Of a stretch of 44,908 nt of DNA, positions 14,804-21,176 are shown piece after piece. How positions within the stretch are numbered: the stretch's first letter is position 1; each line of letters begins with the position of its first letter. The notes under the pieces were generated by a model, which saw only the letters and a program-made list of their open reading frames with translations, did no database searches and was not told the origin of the DNA. The stretch comes from an uncultured Clostridia bacterium (GTDB lineage Bacteria; Bacillota; Clostridia; Oscillospirales; Ruminococcaceae), in assembly GCA_947626755.1 (NCBI GenBank), contig CANQTP010000017.1, positions 1 through 44,908 of the forward strand. The letters are read 5' to 3'. The position numbers and the translations under genes are program-made.

Positions 14804-16627
14804 ATGTGCGGTATTGTGGGATTTATAGGCAAAAGAGCCTGCACGGACGTACTTATAGACGCTTTGAAAAGGCTTGAATACAGAGGCTATGACTCCGCGG
14901 GAATAGCAATTTTCGAGGGGGATAAAATAAAAACGATCAAAGCAAAGGGAAAGATAAAAGAAGGCTTGGTGGAGAAGCTGAAAACCGAGCCGATATTCAC
15001 CGCCGTATGCGGCATCGGACACACCCGCTGGGCTACTCACGGCGAACCCTCGGACGTAAATTCTCACCCCATAGGAAACGGCAGAGTTTCCATTGTCCAC
15101 AACGGAATTATCGAAAATTACCGCGAAATAAAAAGCTTTCTAATGGGAAAAGGCTACGGCTTTGAAAGCGAGACCGATACCGAGACTGTTGCAAAACTTC
15201 TTGACTATTACTATGAGGGCGATCCCATTGAAGCTATTGAGAAAGCCGTTGGCGTAATTCAGGGTGCGTATGCTCTGGGAATAATTTTCAGAGAGCACAA
15301 AAACAAGATATTTGCCGTCCGCAAGGACAGTCCGCTTATTGTGGGAAAGGGCAAGGGCGAAAGCTTTATCGCTTCCGACATAACGGCTATCCTCGAATAC
15401 ACAAGGGAATATTACTGCCTTGAACGGGGAGAAATTGCAACTCTTGACGAGAACGGCATACACTTCACCGACCTGCACGGCGAACCTATCGAAAAGGAAC
15501 TTTTCACTGCGGACTGGGACGTGGAATCCGCACAAAAAGGCGGCTACGAGCATTTCATGCTGAAAGAGATCCACGAGCAGCCCGACGCGGTGAGAAATAC
15601 CATTTCTCCGAGAATAAAGGACGGTCTGCCCGATTTCGGCGAATGCGGACTTACCGCTGAAAAACTCCGCGCCTACAAGCATATTTTCATAGTGGGCTGC
15701 GGTTCGGCAATGCACTCGGGAATGGTGGGCAAATACCTTATTGAGGATCTGGCGCGGACTCCTGTCATTGTGGATATTGCTTCCGAATTCAGATACAGAA
15801 ATCCGCTTGTTGCGGAAGGGGATCTTGTAGTTATAGTTTCCCAGTCGGGAGAAACAGCCGATACCCTCGAAGCACTGAAACTTTCCAAGGCAAAAGGCGC
15901 GGACACCCTTGCGGTGGTAAATGTTGTAGGCTCGTCAATTGCCCGTGAAGCGGACATGGTAATTTACACCAACGCGGGACCTGAAATTTCAGTATGCTCC
16001 ACAAAGGCATATGCGGTTCAGGTTGCGTTCATGTATCTGCTTGCTTTTGAAGTTGCTTACGCCCGCGGACATATAGATGAAGCCCGCTGCAAAGAACTTG
16101 TAAACGGACTTCTGGACGTTCCCGAAAAAATTCAGGAATGTCTTAACGACCTTTCAATTTACCAGTATGTGGCTTCTAAAATTTTCAATGCCGACAGTCT
16201 GCTTTATATAGGACGCGGGCTTGACAACGCTCTCAGTATGGAAGGTTCTCTTAAATTGAAGGAAATTTCTTACATACACAGTGAAGCATACGCAGCAGGC
16301 GAGCTGAAACACGGAACCATCTCGCTTATTGAGGACGGCACTCCGGTAATTGCGGTAATGACACAAAGCGCATTGTTTGAGAAAATGCTTTCAAACGTCC
16401 GCACCGTAAAGAGCCGCGGCGCGAAAGTCGTTGCGATCTGCCGCGAAACGGAAGATCTTGATGCCGACTGTGCAGACTATAAAGTAGGACTTCCGGAAGC
16501 GGACGATCTGTTCCTGCCGCTTATCTCAACGGTGGCAATGCAGCTTATCGCTTACTATACCGCTGTTCAGAGGGGCTGTGATGTTGACAAACCGAGGAAT
16601 CTTGCAAAATCCGTAACGGTCGAATAA
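14804..16627 (+). CDS. glmS: Glutamine-fructose-6-phosphate aminotransferase (isomerizing)
   Basis: Makes glucosamine-6-phosphate for UDP-GlcNAc and cell-wall synthesis. The 607-aa enzyme has the Ntn glutaminase domain with catalytic Cys2 (MCGIVGFIG), HTRWATHGEP and NSHPI. Two SIS isomerase domains follow (GCGSAMHSG, VSQSGETADT; IGRGLDNALSMEGSLKLKEI), with the classic DKPRNLAKSVTVE end. The ribosome site is GAAAGGAG. The 64-base spacer upstream is too short for a glmS ribozyme and I see none. The glycosyltransferase gene follows within 25 bases. Confidence 0.98.
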   Translation: MCGIVGFIGKRACTDVLIDALKRLEYRGYDSAGIAIFEGDKIKTIKAKGKIKEGLVEKLKTEPIFTAVCGIGHTRWATHGEPSDVNSHPIGNGRVSIVHNGIIENYREIKSFLMGKGYGFESETDTETVAKLLDYYYEGDPIEAIEKAVGVIQGAYALGIIFREHKNKIFAVRKDSPLIVGKGKGESFIASDITAILEYTREYYCLERGEIATLDENGIHFTDLHGEPIEKELFTADWDVESAQKGGYEHFMLKEIHEQPDAVRNTISPRIKDGLPDFGECGLTAEKLRAYKHIFIVGCGSAMHSGMVGKYLIEDLARTPVIVDIASEFRYRNPLVAEGDLVVIVSQSGETADTLEALKLSKAKGADTLAVVNVVGSSIAREADMVIYTNAGPEISVCSTKAYAVQVAFMYLLAFEVAYARGHIDEARCKELVNGLLDVPEKIQECLNDLSIYQYVASKIFNADSLLYIGRGLDNALSMEGSLKLKEISYIHSEAYAAGELKHGTISLIEDGTPVIAVMTQSALFEKMLSNVRTVKSRGAKVVAICRETEDLDADCADYKVGLPEADDLFLPLISTVAMQLIAYYTAVQRGCDVDKPRNLAKSVTVE

Positions 16628-16651
16628 AATTTGTGTGGTGAACCAAAAGGA

Positions 16652-17608
16652 ATGGAAAAAGAGCTTATCTCGCTGATAGTTCCCTGTTATAATGAAGAGG
16701 AAGTGCTTCCGCTTTTCCGTGACGAGATACTTCGCGTTACGGGAGAAATGAAAAGCCGCTTCCCTCATCTTGAATTTGAATTTCTGTTTATAAATGACGG
16801 TTCGCGGGACAGGACCCTTGACATTCTGCGGGAATATTCCCTTGCGGACAGCCGTTTCAGGTACATTTCCTTCAGCAGGAATTTCGGAAAAGAGGCGGGA
16901 ATGTTCGCAGGACTTGAAAACTGCAAAGGCGATTACGCGGTGATCCTTGACGCCGACTTGCAGCACCCGCCGAAACTTATCCCGCAGATGTACGAATATG
17001 TCAAAAGCGGCGAATTCGACTGCGCCGCTACAAGACGAATTTCAAGAAAGGGCGAGCCGAAGCTGCTTTCCTTCTTTTCGGAATGCTTTTACAAGGTAAT
17101 AAACAAAATTTCCCAGACATATATTATCAACGGAGCGCAGGATTATCGTTTCATGACAAGACAAATGGTTGACGCTATCCTGTCAATGCGTGAATACAGC
17201 CGTTTTTCCAAAGGAATATTCAGCTGGGTAGGATTTCGCACAAAATTCATTGAGATCGAAAACACCGAGCGCGCTGCGGGAAAGACCACATGGAATTTTT
17301 GGAAACTATTAAAATACTCCTTTGAGGGGATATTTGCATTTTCAACATTTCCGCTGTCGCTTGCGGTAATTTTTGCGGTAATATCGTTTATTGCGGCAAT
17401 TATCCTGCTGATCTTTGCAATAGCAAAGACATCGGAAATGCTTGGGATAATGTGTCTTATATGCTTTATAGGCGGGATACAGTTATTCTGCATCGGAACA
17501 TTGGGGCAATATATAGCAAAGGCGTATCTTGAAGTCAAGAAACGCCCTGTATATATAATAGGTGAGACCGAAGAAATTTATAAAAAAAGGAAGGAAATAA
17601 AACCATGA
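16652..17608 (+). CDS. GtrB/DPM-like family 2 glycosyltransferase with two C-terminal membrane helices
   Basis: Likely transfers a sugar from a nucleotide-sugar to a polyprenyl phosphate at the cytoplasmic membrane face. The GT-A core shows SLIVPCYNEEE, FLFINDGSRD, NFGKEAG and the metal-binding ILDADLQHP. The C-terminus has two hydrophobic helices (FPLSLAVIFAVISFIAAIIL and the stretch from LGIMCLICFIGG), as in bactoprenol glucosyltransferases. The start is uncertain: ATG 16652 gives the natural 318-aa form, but its AAAAGGA abuts the ATG. An in-frame TTG at 16631 adds 7 residues without a ribosome site. Its last bases overlap ppa (ATGA). Confidence 0.87.
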   Translation: MEKELISLIVPCYNEEEVLPLFRDEILRVTGEMKSRFPHLEFEFLFINDGSRDRTLDILREYSLADSRFRYISFSRNFGKEAGMFAGLENCKGDYAVILDADLQHPPKLIPQMYEYVKSGEFDCAATRRISRKGEPKLLSFFSECFYKVINKISQTYIINGAQDYRFMTRQMVDAILSMREYSRFSKGIFSWVGFRTKFIEIENTERAAGKTTWNFWKLLKYSFEGIFAFSTFPLSLAVIFAVISFIAAIILLIFAIAKTSEMLGIMCLICFIGGIQLFCIGTLGQYIAKAYLEVKKRPVYIIGETEEIYKKRKEIKP

Positions 17609-18156
17609 ACATCTGGCATGATATTTCACCGAACCGCATTACAAAGGACAACTTTTTTGCCGTTATCGAAATTGAAAAGGGCAGCAAAATGAAGTACGAG
17701 CTTGACAAGAAAACAGGATTCCTTATGCTTGACAGAGTTCTGTACACGTCCACCCACTATCCCGCGAACTACGGGTTCATTCCGAGGACATATGCCGAGG
17801 ACGGTGACCCGCTGGACGTTCTGGTGTTATGTTCGGAGTCCATACGCTCACTTGCTCTTGTAAAATGCTATCCTATAGGGGTAATTTCCATGCTGGACAA
17901 CGGTGCGCGGGACGATAAAATTATCGCGATACCTTTCAACGATCCAACATACAACACATACACCGATGTGAGCGAACTGCCCAAGCACATATTTGATGAA
18001 ATGTCCCACTTCTTTGCGGTTTACAAGTCCTTGGAGGGAAAAGAGACTGTCATTGATGAAATGAAAGGCAGAGAGGAAGCTATTTCCATTATTGAAAATT
18101 GCATAGACCGATACATAGACAATTTCTGCAAGGGCAAAGTTGATATTAATGCGTAA
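17605..18156 (+). CDS. ppa: Inorganic pyrophosphatase, family I
   Basis: Soluble Mg-dependent hydrolysis of pyrophosphate, pulling biosynthetic reactions forward. The 183-aa product has the family signature with metal-binding aspartates in EDGDPLDVLVL, the substrate-side YPANYGFIPRT and DDKIIAIP. Its ATG overlaps the glycosyltransferase stop by four bases, so the two are translated together. Transcription with upp and glmS may be coincidental, but upp releases pyrophosphate. Family I soluble enzymes are less common than family II in Clostridia. Confidence 0.95.
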   Translation: MNIWHDISPNRITKDNFFAVIEIEKGSKMKYELDKKTGFLMLDRVLYTSTHYPANYGFIPRTYAEDGDPLDVLVLCSESIRSLALVKCYPIGVISMLDNGARDDKIIAIPFNDPTYNTYTDVSELPKHIFDEMSHFFAVYKSLEGKETVIDEMKGREEAISIIENCIDRYIDNFCKGKVDINA

Positions 18157-18167
18157 TTCGTAATTAA

Positions 18168-18345
18168 AGAGTTGAGAGTTAAGAGTTAAGAGTTGAGAGC
18201 AGGCTGAGCCTGCACGCTTTCAGGCGTTATTTAGTGATTTCTAACTTAATACCTGCCGTGAGGTAAAGCAAAGTTAAATATACAAAAGTATTGAATATTG
18301 AGATATAAGCTTTACTGCAATATCTCAACTCTCAAATCTCCACTC
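18168..18345. repeat. Intergenic repeat: GAGTTGAGAG arms around a palindromic-repeat fragment
   Basis: Tandem GAGTTGAGAGTTAAGAG units (18168-18198) are matched in reverse orientation by TCTCAACTCTCAAATCTCCACTC (18323-18345). Between them lies a half copy of the palindromic element (18199-18290): GCAGGCTGAGCCTGCAC, CTTTCAGGCGTTATTT and CCTGCCGTGAGGTAAAG, matching the right half of 6206-6413 in reverse complement. No gene fits in this 208-base spacer. Confidence 0.75.
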
Positions 18346-18364
18346 TATATCAGGAGGAATTTAT

Positions 18365-18934
18365 ATGAGAAAAAATTTAGGAGTACAGCCCGCACTGTTC
18401 CCGATGCCTGTGGCAATAGTTGCGGCTTACGATGAAAGCGGAAAGGTATGCGCCATGAACGCCGCATGGGCGCAGATATGCGATATGGACAAAATTGCGC
18501 TTTTCATTGACGAGGAACACAAGACCACCAAAAATATCAGGCAAAGCAAGGCGTTCACTGTCAGTATTGCGGACGTTCCCAACATGGAAGCGGCAGACTT
18601 TTTCGGGATAGCAACAGGAAATAAGATGTCCGACAAATTTGAGCGTACAGGTTATCATGCCGTAAAGAGCGAATTTGTCAACGCGCCCGTAATTGCGGAA
18701 TTTCCCGTTACTCTTGAATGTGAACTTGCGGAAATAGTAAACACTCCCAATCTTCATGCTGTTGTTGGAAAGATAGTAAATGTCAGTGCCGATGAGAATG
18801 TAGTAGGCGACAAGGATAAGATAGTTCCCGAAAGAGTAAATGCGCTCATATTCGATCAGTTCCGTTCCGGATATTATTCTGTCGGAGAAAAAGTCGGTCA
18901 GGCATGGAATGCGGGAAAAGGACTGATGGCTTGA
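18365..18934 (+). CDS. Flavin reductase-like (NAD(P)H-FMN binding split-barrel) protein
   Basis: 189-aa flavoprotein-fold protein of the DIM6/NTAB flavin reductase family. Features are PMPVAIVAAYDESGKVCAMNAAWAQ at the start, the FMN-side TTKNIRQSKAFTVSI, and MEAADFFGIATGNKMSDKFERTG with the family's late GKIVNV strand. It probably binds FMN and acts as an NAD(P)H:flavin oxidoreductase, or as an uncharacterised member of the fold. The ribosome site is CAGGAGGAATTTAT before ATG 18365. No clear operon partner; repeats flank it on both sides. Confidence 0.88.
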   Translation: MRKNLGVQPALFPMPVAIVAAYDESGKVCAMNAAWAQICDMDKIALFIDEEHKTTKNIRQSKAFTVSIADVPNMEAADFFGIATGNKMSDKFERTGYHAVKSEFVNAPVIAEFPVTLECELAEIVNTPNLHAVVGKIVNVSADENVVGDKDKIVPERVNALIFDQFRSGYYSVGEKVGQAWNAGKGLMA

Positions 18935-18954
18935 CAATGCGTAATGCGTAATTA

Positions 18955-19023
18955 GCAGGCTTTCGGGCAAAGTTTTGTGGTTTCCGGTTTATGTATAATG
19001 TGCATGACACAAAATGCGATCTG
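18955..19023. repeat. Fragment of the palindromic repeat (left half)
   Basis: GCAGGCTTTCGGGCAAAGTT, then a TTATGT..TAATGTGCATGA stretch ending ATCTG, follows the order seen at 6222-6288 (GCAGGCAAAGTTTTGTG, TTATGT, GTGCATGA, AATCTG). It lies between the flavin reductase and the XRE gene and may supply the latter's upstream region. Confidence 0.65.
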
Positions 19024-19050
19024 AAAAAAATATATTTCAGGTGATGGATA

Positions 19051-19263
19051 ATGCGTCTGAAAATAAGAGATATGCGAGAGGACAGAGATCTCACACAAAA
19101 ACAAATAGCAAAATATCTTATGTGCGATCAATCGTTATATTCAAAGTATGAACGTGAAGAAAGAGAAATACCTCTCCATCTTCTGATAAAACTTGCTGAT
19201 TTTTATAATGTAAATCTTGATTACCTTGTTGGCAGATGCAAAAATTCCGAGCGTATAAAGTAA
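19051..19263 (+). CDS. Small XRE-family helix-turn-helix regulator
   Basis: 70-aa protein that is essentially one Cro/C1-type HTH: RDMREDRDLTQKQIAKYL, DQSLYSKYEREEREIPLHLL, then the tail DFYNVNLDYLVGR common to small Clostridial XRE regulators. It is probably a DNA-binding repressor; its target is unknown. ATG 19051 has AGGTGA 8 bases upstream. It is followed by a strong hairpin terminator and stands alone, next to the toxin-antitoxin remnant on the other strand. Confidence 0.88.
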   Translation: MRLKIRDMREDRDLTQKQIAKYLMCDQSLYSKYEREEREIPLHLLIKLADFYNVNLDYLVGRCKNSERIK

Positions 19264-19269
19264 AAATTT

Positions 19270-19300
19270 CCCCTTCGGAAATTTCCGAAGGGGATTCTTT
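19270..19300. terminator. Bidirectional terminator between XRE gene and TA remnant
   Basis: CCCCTTCGG (19270-19278) pairs with CCGAAGGGG (19285-19293). It is preceded by A-rich and followed by T-rich sequence, so it can end the XRE transcript and the minus-strand TA transcript. Confidence 0.8.
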
Positions 19301-19475
19301 ATTTGTAAAATGTTGTCAATAATTTTTTTGATCTGTCAAAGACTTCATCAGATGTATAGCGAACATCGGTGCTGTCTGCTTCTTTATCGGCTTCATCAAG
19401 TGCAGATTCAATATCTTGCGTCTGCCAATAAAGATAATCTTCAAATGCTTTTTCTGTAAATGAAAAGTTATTCAT
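19299..19475 (-). pseudogene. Chimeric remnant: YoeB toxin N-terminus fused in frame to an antitoxin C-terminus
   Basis: 58-codon frame whose ATG overlaps the stop region of the upstream DinJ (GATGAATAAC). Residues 1-21 (MNNFSFTEKAFEDYLYWQTQD) are the conserved start of Txe/YoeB RNase toxins. From residue 22 the sequence changes to ESALDEADKEADSTDVRY and TSDEVFDRSKKLL, which looks like the acidic tail of a RelB/DinJ- or Phd-like antitoxin. The YoeB catalytic parts (central Glu, late Arg, C-terminal His-Tyr) are missing, so it cannot be a functional YoeB RNase. A deletion joining a toxin 5' end to the 3' end of a neighbouring antitoxin gene is the simplest reading. The frame is intact, so a short product may still be made. 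Confidence 0.75.
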
Positions 19476-19740
19476 CAGCCATCTTTTCCAATTCTTCCAG
19501 AGTTTTAGTTACGACTTTTCCTTGTTCCATTTGAGCAGCAGACCGTCTCAGCCTTTCCATATTTTCATCGGAATAAAACGGATCTGCCGAAACTTCAAAA
19601 GGTATGCGTTTTTCACGGGTCATCTTTTTGGCAAATATTGTTATTGCTGTCGTCATTGACATTCCAAGATCGCTGCATATGCTGTCAAAATCCTTTTTTA
19701 ACTTTTCGTCCATTCTTACACTTATTGTAGTTTGTGACAT
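19468..19740 (-). CDS. Type II antitoxin, RelB/DinJ family (YoeB partner type)
   Basis: 90-aa antitoxin: ribbon-helix-helix MSQTTISVRMDEKLKKDFDS, then MSMTTAITIFAKKMTREKRIPFEVSADPFY and a charged tail. In Clostridia this subtype usually precedes a YoeB-type toxin, as it does here in remnant form. ATG 19740 is chosen over the upstream in-frame extension because AAGGGAG lies 8 bases in front. The gene looks intact although its toxin is not, so it is an orphan antitoxin that could still repress its promoter or cross-neutralise related toxins. The yafQ partner antitoxin at 3748 is a different subtype. Confidence 0.92.
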   Translation of the reverse strand: MSQTTISVRMDEKLKKDFDSICSDLGMSMTTAITIFAKKMTREKRIPFEVSADPFYSDENMERLRRSAAQMEQGKVVTKTLEELEKMADE

Positions 19741-19764
19741 AATGCACACTCCCTTTCTGATATT

Positions 19765-19793
19765 ATTATAATACAATATCCTGTCAATGTCAA
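19765..19793 (-). promoter_or_regulatory. Consensus sigma-A promoter of the orphan antitoxin
   Basis: Minus strand TTGACA (19793-19788), a 17-base spacer, TATAAT (19770-19765), both perfect. A second TTGACA directly follows the first inside the spacer, a short direct repeat that could be an operator half-site. Confidence 0.88.
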
Positions 19794-19810
19794 TACAATG
19801 TGCAAATATT

Positions 19811-21163
19811 TTATTTCATAAACACAAAATTTTTCAGTTCAAACAAGCACCTGTTTCTGAACGGTTCACCTGTCCAGTCGTCGGCATAGTCTGTTGTTAT
19901 TCTGAAAAATACCGAGTGCCGTCCCGTAACAGCTTTTACCGCAGTGCCGATAACGCCGCCGTTCCTGCCTATGTCACAAACGCCTATTTCTTCGCCGTCC
20001 TCGCCGTCAATGAGAATGTGCATATGACAGTCGCAGCCGCAGCCTATGGTTTCTGCGGAAAAGTCCATTGTTTTGCTGCCGAAATCGTCCCCGAAATCAT
20101 AATATTTATATCCGATGACCGCGCCGTCGGTAATGTTTGTAACAACACGTTCAAAAATGTTCTTTTCGGTAATTATCGCGCCGCCTTTGAGAACGCAGGC
20201 AATTTCCGCGGCGGTGATCTTATATGGGTTCAGGGAATCTTCAAACCCGAGAGAAGTCATTTCTACAGGCGGAATAGTTCCGTCAGGGAGAATTTCTATC
20301 TTTTCCGCACAGCCGCGGCGGGACATTATGGTGCCGTTTGTCATTCTGTGGTAGAAAATGTACCATTGCCCGTTGATGTTCGCAATTGAGCCGTGATCGT
20401 TTCCTCCGGGATAGTCAACGCCGTTGTCAACAATATATCCGCGGTATCTGAACGGTCCCGTGGGACTGTCGGAAGTGGCGTATGCAAGACGGCTCCCGCG
20501 CAGCGGAGAATATATCATATAGTATGTTCCGTTGACTTTCCGCGGCGAACAGGCTTCAAAGAAAAGTGTATCACGTTCTGTGAAACCGTCCTCGGGACGT
20601 TCTTCACAGGGAATGAAATGCTCAATGCAGCTGCCGTCAAGGATCTCATACATATTGTCGCTGTTGACTTCCGCAAGGAAGGAACGCTCAAAGCCGCAGT
20701 ATATGTAAGTTCTGCCGTCATCGTCCACAAGGACTCCCGGGTCAATGAACCAGCCGTTGCAGCATATTTCATCGGGAATTGTATACTTGTACTTTGAAAG
20801 CAGCCTGAACGGTCCTTCGGGACGATCGCTGACCGCAACGCAGCCTTTTGCATTTACAATGTAAGCGTAAAGATAATATTTGCCGTCTTTTTCCACAACA
20901 TCGGGAGCATAAAGCTGACAGCGCCTGTCCGTCCAGTCGGTGTCGGCGGGATAGTCACGGGTAGCCTGTGTCCTGAAAATATCCCCATGGCATACCCAGT
21001 TGTTAAGATCGTTAAGGGGAGCGCTCCAGCATTTCAGAACATAGTCGCAGAATTTGTCCGAGCCTGCAAGGTCGTGTGAACCGTAAACATAGATCCTGTC
21101 GCCAAAAACACGGGGTTCGCCGTCGGGAATGTACTCCCAGCCCGGAAGATAGGGATTTGCCAT
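19811..21163 (-). CDS. Glycoside hydrolase family 43 (arabinofuranosidase/xylosidase-like)
   Basis: 450-aa protein without signal peptide, so likely acting on imported arabino- or xylo-oligosaccharides. The five-bladed propeller shows the catalytic base in EPRVFGDRIYVYGSHD, the pKa-modulating Asp in WFIDPGVLVDDDGRTYIY and the proposed acid Glu in LFFEACSPRKVNGTYYMIYSP. The last ~140 residues form a CBM6-like beta-sandwich (YYDFGDDFGSKTMDFSAE, GRHSVFFRI). The exact substrate cannot be told. It starts 13 bases after the transglutaminase gene with a TAAGGAGG site, making it the fourth gene of the MoxR-DUF58-transglutaminase operon. Confidence 0.9.
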   Translation of the reverse strand: MANPYLPGWEYIPDGEPRVFGDRIYVYGSHDLAGSDKFCDYVLKCWSAPLNDLNNWVCHGDIFRTQATRDYPADTDWTDRRCQLYAPDVVEKDGKYYLYAYIVNAKGCVAVSDRPEGPFRLLSKYKYTIPDEICCNGWFIDPGVLVDDDGRTYIYCGFERSFLAEVNSDNMYEILDGSCIEHFIPCEERPEDGFTERDTLFFEACSPRKVNGTYYMIYSPLRGSRLAYATSDSPTGPFRYRGYIVDNGVDYPGGNDHGSIANINGQWYIFYHRMTNGTIMSRRGCAEKIEILPDGTIPPVEMTSLGFEDSLNPYKITAAEIACVLKGGAIITEKNIFERVVTNITDGAVIGYKYYDFGDDFGSKTMDFSAETIGCGCDCHMHILIDGEDGEEIGVCDIGRNGGVIGTAVKAVTGRHSVFFRITTDYADDWTGEPFRNRCLFELKNFVFMK

Positions 21164-21176
21164 AGATAATTCCTCC

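Noticed and set aside
18168-18345. Repeated GAGTTGAGAG units considered as a CRISPR array
   Set aside because: Units are short, contiguous and imperfect, without spacers of even length or cas genes.
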